Origin: Lysobacterales bacterium
GTDB taxonomy: Bacteria; Pseudomonadota; Gammaproteobacteria; Xanthomonadales; Xanthomonadaceae
Assembly (NCBI GenBank): GCA_017302035.1
Contig: JAFLEA010000003.1
Location: 27,312 to 91,311 of the forward strand
DNA: 64,000 bases
Direction: 5' to 3'
Positions 1 through 8,592 of the stretch are shown one piece after another; within the stretch, counting starts at the first letter, position 1, and each line of letters begins with the position of its first letter. The notes below the pieces were generated by a model. The model saw only the letters and a program-made list of their open reading frames with translations, had not been told where the DNA came from and did no database searches. The position numbers were made by a program, and so were the translations under genes.

Positions 1-2
1 AG

Positions 3-701
3 CAGTTCCGCGACCTCGAGGTAGGCAAGACCCTGAAGCTGGGCAACCAGGAATGGACGGTGGTGGGCGTGTTCGCGTCCGGCGACGCCCACGATTCGGA
101 GATCTGGACCGACGCGCAGACCCTGGCCACCACCTACAACCGCGGGGCCTGGCAGCTGGCCAGCGTGCGCACCGAAGGCAAGGACGGCTTCGAGAAGTTC
201 AAGGCGGCGATGGCGGCCGATCCGCGGCTGAAGCTGGACGTGGAAACGACCAAGGCCTACTACGCCAAGCAGAGCGGCCAGCTCAACACCCTGCTGACCA
301 TCCTCGGCACGGTGATCGGCGCGATCATGGCCGTAGGCGCGGTGTTCGGCGCGCTCAACACCATGTATGCCGCGGTGGCCGGCCGTGCACGCGAGATCGC
401 GACCATGCGCGCGATCGGCTTCCGCGGACTGCCGGTGGTGATGGGGGTGATGCTGGAAACGATGCTGCTGGCACTGGTCGGCGGGCTGCTGGGCGGCGCG
501 CTGGCGTGGCTGGTGTTCAACGGTTACAGCGCCTCGACCATGGGCAGCAACTTCAGCGCGGTGGTGTTCGAGTTCAAGGTCACCCCCGAGCTGCTGTGGA
601 CCGGGTTGAAGTGGGCCCTGGGCATCGGCCTGGTCGGCGGCCTGTTCCCGGCCCTGCGCGCGGCGCGGCTGCCGATCACCGCGGCACTGCGGGCGGTGTG
701 A
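3..701 (+). CDS. ABC transporter permease, FtsX/MacB family (C-terminal part)
   Basis: The 5' end lies outside the window; the reading frame is open from base 3 to the TGA at 699-701. The visible 232 residues hold the end of a periplasmic MacB-type core domain, then an FtsX domain. That domain has a hydrophobic helix (TILGTVIGAIMAVGAVFGAL), the conserved stretch with REIATMRAIGF, and two further membrane helices, ending in PALRAARLPITAALRAV. The REIAxxRAxGF and PxxRAAxxPxxAAL patterns are characteristic of permeases of LolE/MacB-type exporters, which move lipoproteins, peptides or antibiotics outward with a partner ATPase. The ATPase is presumably upstream. Substrate unknown. Confidence 0.85.
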   Translation, partial: QFRDLEVGKTLKLGNQEWTVVGVFASGDAHDSEIWTDAQTLATTYNRGAWQLASVRTEGKDGFEKFKAAMAADPRLKLDVETTKAYYAKQSGQLNTLLTILGTVIGAIMAVGAVFGALNTMYAAVAGRAREIATMRAIGFRGLPVVMGVMLETMLLALVGGLLGGALAWLVFNGYSASTMGSNFSAVVFEFKVTPELLWTGLKWALGIGLVGGLFPALRAARLPITAALRAV

Positions 702-732
702 CGTCCCGCCGTCGCACCGCGTGTCGTGCAGC

Positions 733-769
733 AGGCCGCGGACGGCCGGTATCCGGCTCGTCCGGGCCT
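733..769. terminator. Bidirectional hairpin between convergent genes
   Basis: AGGCC, CGGACG and GCCGG on the left pair with CCGGC, CGTCCG and GGCCT on the right around a three-base TAT loop, with a small bulge. It sits between the convergent permease (ends 701) and TonB receptor (ends 780). No clear T-run follows, which is common in such GC-rich genomes. Confidence 0.55.
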
Positions 770-779
770 GCCGCCGCGG

Positions 780-3665
780 TCAGAAGCTGAAATCGACGTT
801 GAAGTAGGCCGCCCGGCCCTGGATGCCGTAGGCCGTCTGGTAGAACGGATACCAGGTCATGGTGCCGTCCTTCGGACCGAACTTGTCAAACAGGTTGGTC
901 ACGTCCAGGCCGATGCGGATGTCGTCGGTGATCTTCTTGGACAGACCGGCATTCCACTGCATGACCGCAGGCAAATGGCCCGTGGCCTGGAAATTCACCC
1001 GTGCACCGTTGCGATGGCCATACAGGCTCCCGGACCAGTCGCCGTGATTCCAGCTCAACGCCAGGTTGGTGCCGGTGCGGAACGCCACCGGCTGGTCGCC
1101 ACAGCTGTAGGCGGAGGAGAAGGAGCATCCCAGGTAGTCCTTCCAGCCGTCGCCCTCGACGATCTCCACGTCGTAGCCCAGGGTCCTGCTCAGGCCGGCA
1201 CTCAGGTTGAACTTGCCGATCCCCTCCCAGTCCCAGGCGTACTTCAGGCTGACGTCGTAACCCTTGGTCCGGACCCCGGCCTGGTTGATGGCACCGAGGA
1301 AGTACTCGGTGATGCCGCCCGACGCATTGCGCTGCACATACGCCGCGTACATCGCGCACGCGGCCGAATTCGGATCCACTGGCGTTCCGTCGATGCGCTT
1401 GCCCAACAGGCAGTCGGCGTTGCCGCTGAGCAGCGTGTCCCGATCAAGGTACCGGCTCTTGCCCTTCAGTTCGATTTCCCAATAGTCAACACTGACCGAC
1501 AGCTTGTCGAAGACGTCCCAGACGAAGCCGATGCCGTTCGAGGTCGCGGTCTCCTCGTGCAGCAGGGTGTTGTTGCCGCCCTCGACGTACCACGAGCCCT
1601 GGCGGAACTCGGCACCGCACTGGGTCAGTCCGCCCGGCGTGGTCAGGTCCAGGCCGTTGACCCGGCACAGGTATTCGTTGGTGACGAAGTCGTCGTAGTT
1701 CGTCACCGGCTCGCCATAGAGCCACATGATGTTGGGCGCCATGAAGCTGGTCTGGCGACTGGCCCGGATCAGCAGGTTGTCGAGCGGACGCCACTCCAGG
1801 CTGGCCTGCCAGGTGGTCGCATCACCGACGTCGGAGATGTCGTCGTACTTGTCCCAGCGCCCGGCCAGGTTCGCCGTCAGGCGCTCCAGCAGCGGTACCC
1901 GGAACTCGACGCCGGCGCCATAGCGGTCGCGCGGCCCGCCACCGGCCACGCCGGTGAAGTTGAAGGTGCGGTCGGGGCCATCATAGGTGACCAGGCTTCG
2001 CGGATCCGGGCCCAGCCGATAGGTCGAGTGGGCCGCCTCCAGCACCGCCGCCATCTCCACCTCGCCGGCCGGAAGCGTGAATACCGGGCCGGTGAACACG
2101 ACCTGCGCCTGCGAGGTCTGCGATACGTTCCGGTTGCGGACGGTGTCGACCATCTTCGCGTAATCCTCGGCCCGTACCGGGCCGAACAGGACGCGCGGAT
2201 CGATCCGGTACAGCGGCGCACCATCGACGGCGCCGATCGCTTCGCCGAACAGGTACCGATGGACGCGATCGGTCAGCAGCTGCTTCCAGCTGCTCTTCAT
2301 CTCGTCGCGCGACAGGCTCAGGCTCGCGTCCCAGTCGAAGCGGCTGCCGATCGTGCCGCGCACGCCGAGGTTGGCGCTGACGGTCGTCTGCTCCCATAGC
2401 CGCATCGGCGTCCCGCCCATTTGATGCGGATCCAGCGGTCGCCAGTACTCGAACTGGCCGATGTTCACATCGTAGGCGCTGCCCGAGTTGTACAGATACC
2501 CACTGCTGCGATGGGCCGATTGGCTCTTCGACAACTGCACCAGCAACTGGCCGTAGCCTTCGATGTCGTCGGTGAACCGGTAGTTCCCGGCAACGTAGCC
2601 GGAGGTCTTGTTGTACCGGTTGGAAAGGGTGTCGCCGTCATAGTAGTTGGCGTTGCCGCAGGTACCTGGGCGGGTGCTGCTGGAGGACCAGTACATCGGG
2701 AAGTAGTTCCCGCCCATGAACCGGCAGGTGTTCAGCAGCGCCGCGGTGGCGGTATCGGCATCGACGTCGCCCGCGTACACCAGTTCTCCGGCCTGGTTCA
2801 TCCAGTAATAGTCGCCGTACCCGCCATCCATCAGGGCGGTGTCCAGGCCGTGGGTGGGGCGGTCCGTGCCGGCGTTGCCGGGGGCCCTCATGCCGGCCAG
2901 GATGATGTTCTCGCGTTGCGACGAGAAGATCGGCTGGCGGTTCAGTTGTTCGAACGCGTACGTCAGGCCGCCGCGATCCCAGGACTTCCCGCCGGTGTAC
3001 TGGAGCTGGAACGTGTCGCCGCCGCCACGCGTCGTGGTGCCGCCGCGCAGGCGCAGGTTGTTGCCGTCCCAGTTCTCCTTGGTCACGATGTTGACCACGC
3101 CGGCGACCGCGTCGGAACCGTAGATCGCCGATGCACCGCCGTTGAGTATCTCGATGCGTGCGACCGCCGCGGCCGGAATGCTGCCGATGCTCACGCCGGT
3201 GGTGGCGGCGCCCGAGCTCGCGGCATACTCGGCCATCCGCTTCCCGTTGACCAGGATCAACTGGTAGCCAACGCCCATGCCGCGCAGGTTGAGGAACGAG
3301 GCATCCGGCTGGGTGGTGCTGAGCCCGAGATAATTGTCCGGTGCCGCGCCGGCGACGGTGGCGCCATTGAACTGGGTCATCGTCCCAAGCGCTTCGGCGA
3401 TGGTGCTGAAGCCCTGTTCCCTGATGTCCTCGGCGGTGATCACCACCACCGGCGTCGGGCCCTCCACTTGCGCGCGCTTGATTCGCGAACCGGTGACTTC
3501 GACCTTGTCCAGGGTCTGGGTGGTGGCACCCGGGGCCGGATCGGGATCGGCTGGCTTTTGCGCGTCCTGCGCGATGGCCCCGAAGGTCGCCAGCGGGAGG
3601 GCCAGGCCCATCAGGACGGCTGCGAACAATCGGGAACGCGAAGGCTGGTGCTGACGAATGGACAT
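780..3665 (-). CDS. TonB-dependent outer-membrane receptor
   Basis: A 961-residue outer-membrane active transporter. The start at 3665 was chosen because GGAGAG lies just upstream and the product then begins with a normal signal peptide (MSIRQHQPSRSRLFAAVLMG, cleavage near AIAQ-DA). A TonB-box-like TLDKVEVTGSRI follows, then a plug domain (about residues 60-190: VVVITAEDIREQGFSTIAEAL, LNLRGMG, IEILNGGASAIYGSDAVAGVVNI). A long beta barrel ends in an aromatic residue (…NVDFSF), as required for outer-membrane insertion. The GSRIKR plug type is very common in xanthomonads and is often linked to peptide or carbohydrate uptake. Nearby secreted peptidases fit peptide uptake, but the substrate is not shown by the sequence. 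Confidence 0.93.
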   Translation of the reverse strand: MSIRQHQPSRSRLFAAVLMGLALPLATFGAIAQDAQKPADPDPAPGATTQTLDKVEVTGSRIKRAQVEGPTPVVVITAEDIREQGFSTIAEALGTMTQFNGATVAGAAPDNYLGLSTTQPDASFLNLRGMGVGYQLILVNGKRMAEYAASSGAATTGVSIGSIPAAAVARIEILNGGASAIYGSDAVAGVVNIVTKENWDGNNLRLRGGTTTRGGGDTFQLQYTGGKSWDRGGLTYAFEQLNRQPIFSSQRENIILAGMRAPGNAGTDRPTHGLDTALMDGGYGDYYWMNQAGELVYAGDVDADTATAALLNTCRFMGGNYFPMYWSSSSTRPGTCGNANYYDGDTLSNRYNKTSGYVAGNYRFTDDIEGYGQLLVQLSKSQSAHRSSGYLYNSGSAYDVNIGQFEYWRPLDPHQMGGTPMRLWEQTTVSANLGVRGTIGSRFDWDASLSLSRDEMKSSWKQLLTDRVHRYLFGEAIGAVDGAPLYRIDPRVLFGPVRAEDYAKMVDTVRNRNVSQTSQAQVVFTGPVFTLPAGEVEMAAVLEAAHSTYRLGPDPRSLVTYDGPDRTFNFTGVAGGGPRDRYGAGVEFRVPLLERLTANLAGRWDKYDDISDVGDATTWQASLEWRPLDNLLIRASRQTSFMAPNIMWLYGEPVTNYDDFVTNEYLCRVNGLDLTTPGGLTQCGAEFRQGSWYVEGGNNTLLHEETATSNGIGFVWDVFDKLSVSVDYWEIELKGKSRYLDRDTLLSGNADCLLGKRIDGTPVDPNSAACAMYAAYVQRNASGGITEYFLGAINQAGVRTKGYDVSLKYAWDWEGIGKFNLSAGLSRTLGYDVEIVEGDGWKDYLGCSFSSAYSCGDQPVAFRTGTNLALSWNHGDWSGSLYGHRNGARVNFQATGHLPAVMQWNAGLSKKITDDIRIGLDVTNLFDKFGPKDGTMTWYPFYQTAYGIQGRAAYFNVDFSF

Positions 3666-3901
3666 GGGCGGCCTCTCTCCGGCGGCTACGACTTGGAACG
3701 ACTGGCAGACGGTTGCGGCGGCGCGGACCGGGGCCGGCGGCGTGTTGCATGCCCGGGCAATCCGCGTTCGTCGAAGCACGCACCATGGCGTGCATTGACC
3801 GATGCTAGGCGTGGCCGATCAACGTATGCATCCGGGAAAATCCCTATTCTTCGCCGCGTCCGGCATCCGGCATGCGGGACCAGACCGGGCCGGAGAGGCC
3901 G

Positions 3902-4945
3902 TCAGCGCTCCGGGACGAACAGGAAGTAGTCGTGCACTGCACGCGCCACCTGTGCGATCGCCCGGTCCCGGGCCTCGCCGCCCTTCGCCTTCACGAACAC
4001 CGCCACGACAACTTCGCCGCGGCCATCCGGCAACGCGATCACACCTACGTCGTTGATCACATCACCGACCGTGCCGGTCTTGTGCGCCACTGGCGTACCG
4101 TCGGGCAGCATGCCCCTGAGCCGTCCCTGGCCGGTACGCGTATCCCGCATGATCGTCTTCAACAGGGCAGTGGTTTCCGCCTCGAGCACCTCCCCTTCCC
4201 ATATCCGCCTGAGCAGGCGTGCCATGCCTTCCGGGGTGCTGGTATCGCGAGGATCCCCGTTGTACAGGCGGGTCAGACGGTCGCGCTCCTCGGGACTGCG
4301 CCGAGCCGAATCCAGGCGGGCGTAGGTGGCCGGGTCGAGCGGATGCTCCGCGGATGCTTCGGGCTCGCCCAGGTAGTGGGCGAGCATCTCCCAGATGTAG
4401 CGGTCCACGCGGATCCCCTGCATCCCCAGTGCTTGCATCCGCGCATTGACCGCCGCCGGGCCGCCACCCAGCCGGATCAGGATGTCAGTGGCGTTGTTGT
4501 CGCTGACAGTGATCATCATGTGCAGAAGATCGCGCACGCTGATCGCCGAGCCCGGGGTGAGGTGGATATCCACCGGGCCGCCCATGCCGGGATAGATGTC
4601 CCCCGCTTCCAGCGGGACCTGCTGGCGCAGATCCAGCTTGCCTTCATCGACCAGCGCCAGGATGTGCACCGCGACCGGCACTTTCACCGTGCTGGCCATC
4701 GGGAAGCCGACCCCGGGTTCCACTGCAGCCGAGCGTCCACTGCGCAAGTCCAGCACGTAGACCCCGGCCGATCCGTCCAGGTCGGACACGAGGCGCTCGA
4801 TTTCCTCCTGCAACGGCTCGCTTCGACCGGGCCTGGTACCGGAGGCAAGGACTGCGGAGCTGGACAGCAGAAGCAGCGCCATGACGGCGATTGCTGCTTT
4901 CGGCCGACGCGGCAGGCGCATCATGCGGGAATCGATTCGATCCAT
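3902..4945 (-). CDS. Class A beta-lactamase-like serine hydrolase
   Basis: A 347-residue exported enzyme. The start at 4945 has AAGGAAAA upstream and gives a signal peptide with a hydrophobic core at residues 17-35. All three classical motifs are present: S85-T-V-K88 (SxxK nucleophile/base), S148-D-N150 (SDN) and K289-T-G291 (KTG). The usual RDTTTP region after the omega loop appears as RDTSTPEGMA (233-242). The Glu of the omega loop is probably E186 (DRYIWEML), followed by about 35 extra residues compared with TEM-type enzymes. The likely role is hydrolysis of beta-lactams in the periplasm, but an altered omega loop can change substrate range. The gene lies 62 nt downstream of, and on the same strand as, the P1 peptidase gene. 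Confidence 0.85.
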   Translation of the reverse strand: MDRIDSRMMRLPRRPKAAIAVMALLLLSSSAVLASGTRPGRSEPLQEEIERLVSDLDGSAGVYVLDLRSGRSAAVEPGVGFPMASTVKVPVAVHILALVDEGKLDLRQQVPLEAGDIYPGMGGPVDIHLTPGSAISVRDLLHMMITVSDNNATDILIRLGGGPAAVNARMQALGMQGIRVDRYIWEMLAHYLGEPEASAEHPLDPATYARLDSARRSPEERDRLTRLYNGDPRDTSTPEGMARLLRRIWEGEVLEAETTALLKTIMRDTRTGQGRLRGMLPDGTPVAHKTGTVGDVINDVGVIALPDGRGEVVVAVFVKAKGGEARDRAIAQVARAVHDYFLFVPER

Positions 4946-5007
4946 GGGATTTTCCTTTGGCCGGGCGGCGGCCGTGGCCCTGCACGGTGACTCGGTGGGC
5001 AGGTCCG

Positions 5008-6171
5008 CTAGGGCGTCTTCGACGCGCGGGGAGGTGCCTGGCGCAGCGCCTGCAGTACCGGCTGCAGCGGCATGGCCGCCGCGGTCCCCCGATGGCCGTG
5101 CACGGTCCGCGCCCGGAACAGGGAATTGACGATGGCCTCCTCGGTCGCCTCCGCGGTGGCCTGGAACAGTGGCGACATCGCTTCGCCGGCCACGCTGCGC
5201 GCGGGCTGCACGTCCACGTCTGGGTCGCGCAGGTTGTCCTTCGCGGTCGAGAACGCAATCACGTAGTCGCCCGATCCGTTCGACATCACCGAACCCGTGC
5301 GCGCGACCCCGACCAGAGCACGCCGGGCGAGGCGCTGCAGCTGCGCCGCATCCAGCGGAGCGTCGGTGGCCACCACGATCATGATGCTGCCGTCGCCGTT
5401 GCTCGGTGGCGGCACCTTGAGGCTGCGCGCGTAGGCGGCTGGATCCGGCAGAACCTTCCATACCGGCACCCCGGCAATGGTCAGTTCGCCACCGAAGTTG
5501 CTCTGCACCAGCACTCCGACGGTGTAGCCGCCGTCCTGCCGCGGCAGCGCGCGCGAACTGGTGCCGATGCCGCCCTTCCAGCCGAATGCGACCGTACCCG
5601 CGCCGGCGCCGACGCTACCCTCCTCGACCTCGGCGTATGACACTCCGGTCAGCGCCCGCTCGACCAGTGCCGGTGTCAACGGCCGCGCACGGATGTCGCT
5701 GAGGTAGCCATCGTTGGTCTCGCCGACCACCGGGTTGATCGAGCGCACGTTTTCCATCCCCGGCTGGCGGAGCAGCCAATCCACGGTGGCGTCGGCGACC
5801 TTCCAGGTGCTGAGGGTGCCGGTCAACAGGATCGGCGTCTCCAGTTCCCCCAGTTCCTGCACCTGGGTGATCCCGGCCAGCTTGCCGTAGCCATTGCCGA
5901 CCACGATCGCCGCCGGTACCCGCTGCCGGTACACGTTGCCCGCATGCGGCACGACCGCGGTGACGCCGGTGTTCAACCGCGCACCCTCGGCCAGGGTGGC
6001 ATGGCCCACGCCGACGCCGGCGACGTCGGTGATGGCGTTGCGCGGCCCCGGCGACATCGTGCCGATGGTCACGCCGGCATCGCGCGCACGCGGACGCTGT
6101 TCGGCGGCAGACGCGGGCAGGAGTGCGGCGGAAGTCGCCAGGGCAAGGAGCAGGATGGAACCGGGTTTCAT
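5008..6171 (-). CDS. P1-family (DmpA-type) aminopeptidase/esterase
   Basis: A 387-residue secreted N-terminal-nucleophile peptidase. The signal peptide is MKPGSILLLALATSAALLPA, cut near ASA-AEQ. Family P1 enzymes (DmpA, BapA) cut themselves at Gly-Ser to give alpha and beta chains. Here the matching junction is G261-S262 in NGDGSIMIVVATDAPL, so S262 is the expected nucleophile. Other family blocks are ITDVAGVGVGHATL (47-60), SINPVVGETNDGYLSDIR, the glycine-rich VGAGAGTVAFGWKGGIGTSSR region (187-207), and ARTGSVMSNGSGDYVIAFST. Family members remove N-terminal L- or D-residues, or beta-amino acids, from short peptides. Its position before the beta-lactamase gene suggests one transcript acting on peptides or cell-wall material. 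Confidence 0.9.
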   Translation of the reverse strand: MKPGSILLLALATSAALLPASAAEQRPRARDAGVTIGTMSPGPRNAITDVAGVGVGHATLAEGARLNTGVTAVVPHAGNVYRQRVPAAIVVGNGYGKLAGITQVQELGELETPILLTGTLSTWKVADATVDWLLRQPGMENVRSINPVVGETNDGYLSDIRARPLTPALVERALTGVSYAEVEEGSVGAGAGTVAFGWKGGIGTSSRALPRQDGGYTVGVLVQSNFGGELTIAGVPVWKVLPDPAAYARSLKVPPPSNGDGSIMIVVATDAPLDAAQLQRLARRALVGVARTGSVMSNGSGDYVIAFSTAKDNLRDPDVDVQPARSVAGEAMSPLFQATAEATEEAIVNSLFRARTVHGHRGTAAAMPLQPVLQALRQAPPRASKTP

Positions 6172-6438
6172 GGACGATGGCCTCCGGGCACGGGCGTCAA
6201 GTGAATCGATACCGCAGTGCCGGACACGATACGCCACCGTCGATGCCGGCGGGCACATGCTGCGCACGAACCGGTGGCGGCCACATCCGGGAAAACCCTC
6301 AATCCTGAGAATCCCGCTGACTTTGCGCCAGGACGGCAACGTAGCGCCACGCCAAGGACACGCTTCCGGCGAGGCGCCGATACGGTATCGTCCCGGCAAG
6401 CAAAGCTGCATCCAACCATCGCCCTTGCCGAGGACACC

Positions 6439-7584
6439 ATGAAGATCGCCACATCACGCAGCATGGTCCTGGCCATCGCCGTATCCCTGGTGGGAATGGC
6501 CTGCTCCCGTCCCACGGAGACGGGAACCGTGCAGGAAGCCGCTGCCGCCATGGAAACGGTTGACGACGCGGAGGTCGGGGCCAGGTTCGTCGACGCAATG
6601 CAGCAGCACGGCATTTCCGGCGCGCAGCTGGCGCACGTCCGCGACGGCGTGCTCCGCGAATATGTCCATGGCGTGGTCGGGGACGCGGGAAGCGCCAAGG
6701 TCGATGCACGAACCACGTTCGAGGCCGCATCGCTGTCCAAGGTTGTCGGCGCCTACATCGCGCTGCGGCTGGTCGACCAGGGCCTGATCGATCTGGACAC
6801 GCCGTTGCGCGAGTACTGGCGCTCACCGCGGATCGGGGACGCCGACCCGGCGTCGGCGATCACCGCGCGCATGGTGCTCAATCACACCACCGGCCTGCCG
6901 AACTGGCAGATCTCGCCGTCCGATCCGGCGATTGACGACACGCACCTGGAAAGCCTGTTCGCGCCGGGCGAGCGTTTCGCCTATTCGGGGGAGGGCTTCT
7001 ACCTGTTGCAGAAGACCCTGGAGCATGTTTCCGGGCTGTCCTGGAACGCGCTCGCCGAGCGCGAGGTATTCGCCCCGCTCGGCATGCCCGACAGCAGCTT
7101 CCTGACCCGTTCCGCGCCCACAGCCGACAACGCCTACGGCCACGATCGCGATGGTTCGACCCGCAAGGCCCGGGTGTTCGGCTGGGAGAACACGGCATGG
7201 ACCCTGGTCACCAACGCCGATGACTACAGCCGCTTCGTCCAGCGCGCACTGTTCGCCGGCGAAGGGCTTGCGCCGGCGACGCACGCGATGATGCTCGCGC
7301 AATCCAGCGACGCGGACGATCGCGCACTACCCACGCCGGCCGATCCGTTCATCGCCTGGGGTCTGGGCGTGGGCCTGCAACAGACCGAAGCGCGCAAGCT
7401 CGTCTGGCACTGGGGCGACAACCCCGGGTTCAAGGCACTGTTCGTGCTCGATCCGCAAAGCGGCGAGAGCCTCGTCCTGTTCACCAACAGCGAGAACGGC
7501 CTTTCAACCTACCGGGAAATGCTGCAGCTGTTCCTGGGCGAGGGCGCCTATCCGCTGGTCGAGTGGGCCCGCACGCAGAGTTGA
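6439..7584 (+). CDS. Serine hydrolase, class C beta-lactamase/DD-peptidase fold
   Basis: 381 residues. The N-terminus MKIATSRSMVLAIAVSLVGM-AC is a signal peptide with a possible, weak lipobox before C22. The active-site pattern of family S12 enzymes is present: S98-L-S-K101, a Tyr motif (YSGEGFY) and HWGDNPG near the C-terminus in the KTG/HxG position. Members include AmpC-type lactamases, D-aminopeptidases and esterases, so the substrate is open. It is divergent from the P1 peptidase gene, and the 267 nt between them presumably hold promoters for both. It faces dgcA at its 3' end. Confidence 0.85.
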   Translation: MKIATSRSMVLAIAVSLVGMACSRPTETGTVQEAAAAMETVDDAEVGARFVDAMQQHGISGAQLAHVRDGVLREYVHGVVGDAGSAKVDARTTFEAASLSKVVGAYIALRLVDQGLIDLDTPLREYWRSPRIGDADPASAITARMVLNHTTGLPNWQISPSDPAIDDTHLESLFAPGERFAYSGEGFYLLQKTLEHVSGLSWNALAEREVFAPLGMPDSSFLTRSAPTADNAYGHDRDGSTRKARVFGWENTAWTLVTNADDYSRFVQRALFAGEGLAPATHAMMLAQSSDADDRALPTPADPFIAWGLGVGLQQTEARKLVWHWGDNPGFKALFVLDPQSGESLVLFTNSENGLSTYREMLQLFLGEGAYPLVEWARTQS

Positions 7585-7599
7585 GTCAGGCCCGGCACT

Positions 7600-8583
7600 T
7601 CAACCCCACAACGCGGGTACCGGCGGCGCCATGCGTCCGTTGTCGTAGACGATGCCGTCCGCCCAGTCCTCGGCCTGCAGCCATGGACCGTCCAGGTCGC
7701 ACACCTCGCACTGCTGCGCCAGGACCATGCCGGGCGCCACCGAAACCGAGCCCCCGAGCATGCAACCGACCATCAGGCGGAACCCGGACGCGCGCGCCGC
7801 GGATGCCAGCTCCAGCGCCGAAGTCAGGCCACCGACCTTGTCGAGCTTGATGTTGACGAACTGGTAGCGCCCGACCAGCCCCGGCACGTCGTCCAAGGTG
7901 GACAGCGACTCGTCGGCGCACAGCGGGATCGGGCTGGCATAGTCGATCAGGCCGGCATCGGTACCGGCCGCCAGCGGTTGTTCCAGCAGGTCAACACGCA
8001 ACGGCTGCAGTTGCGGTGCGTACTGGCGCAGCTCGTCCAGTGTCCACGACTGGTTGGTATCCACGATCAAGCGCGCATCCGGCGCACCGCGGCGCACCGC
8101 GGCCACGGCCGGCAGCGGAGAGCCGCGCCCCACCTTGACCTTCAGCCACGGGAAGCCCGCGCGCTCGCGCGCGGCGGCCTCGTAGGCGTCGGTCTCGCGG
8201 ATGCCGATCGTCACTGCACTGGCGATGCTTTGCCAATGCGGCGCACCCGCCCGCTGCCAGACCGGCACGCCGGTCAGCTTGGCCTCCAGGTCCCACAGGG
8301 CTGCATCCAGCGCATGCCGCGCACCGCCGGCCGGCAATGCCTCGCGCAACCCGTGGCGGTCGCAACCGGCTTCGATCGCCGCGCGCGCCTGCTCGATCTG
8401 GGCCAGCATGGTCTCCGGGGTTTCGCCGTGATAGGGCACGCCACAGGCTTCGCCGCGGCCCACCTTGCCGGCTTCGTGCAATTCGACGATGACCACCCGC
8501 GCCTCGCTGCGTACCCCGCGCGCGATGACGAAGGGTTCCTTCAATCTCCAGGCATGCGGCCTGGCCCGCAGGGTGCGCGCCAT
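7600..8583 (-). CDS. dgcA: N-acetyl-D-glutamate racemase / dipeptide epimerase (enolase superfamily)
   Basis: 327 residues with the muconate-lactonizing-enzyme fold of L-Ala-D/L-Glu epimerases. Acid/base lysines are K148-V-K150 and K246 (NIKLDK). Metal ligands are D175 (IVDTN), E201 (LLEQPL) and D224 (CADESL). The family contains dipeptide epimerases for recycling murein peptides and, when paired with a DUF1611 gene, DgcA, which racemises N-acetyl-D-glutamate. Here the DUF1611 gene ends 9 nt upstream on the same strand, so the DgcA reading is preferred. Role: conversion of acetylated D-Glu to the L-form in the cytoplasm. Confidence 0.85.
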   Translation of the reverse strand: MARTLRARPHAWRLKEPFVIARGVRSEARVVIVELHEAGKVGRGEACGVPYHGETPETMLAQIEQARAAIEAGCDRHGLREALPAGGARHALDAALWDLEAKLTGVPVWQRAGAPHWQSIASAVTIGIRETDAYEAAARERAGFPWLKVKVGRGSPLPAVAAVRRGAPDARLIVDTNQSWTLDELRQYAPQLQPLRVDLLEQPLAAGTDAGLIDYASPIPLCADESLSTLDDVPGLVGRYQFVNIKLDKVGGLTSALELASAARASGFRLMVGCMLGGSVSVAPGMVLAQQCEVCDLDGPWLQAEDWADGIVYDNGRMAPPVPALWG

Positions 8584-8592
8584 GCCTCGCCC

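Noticed and set aside
726-2399. Long open frame opposite the TonB receptor
   Set aside because: It is a mirror of the receptor gene. High G+C leaves few stops in the antisense frames; the translation is low-complexity Val/Arg/Gly/Gln sequence without motifs, signal or ribosome site.
4273-4400. Loss of the general-base Glu in the class A lactamase-like enzyme
   Set aside because: At first the omega loop seemed to lack Glu because RDTSTP is preceded by LTRLYN. On realignment E186 in DRYIWEML lies 38 residues after S148, close to the TEM spacing of 36, so the Glu is probably present and the loop simply longer.
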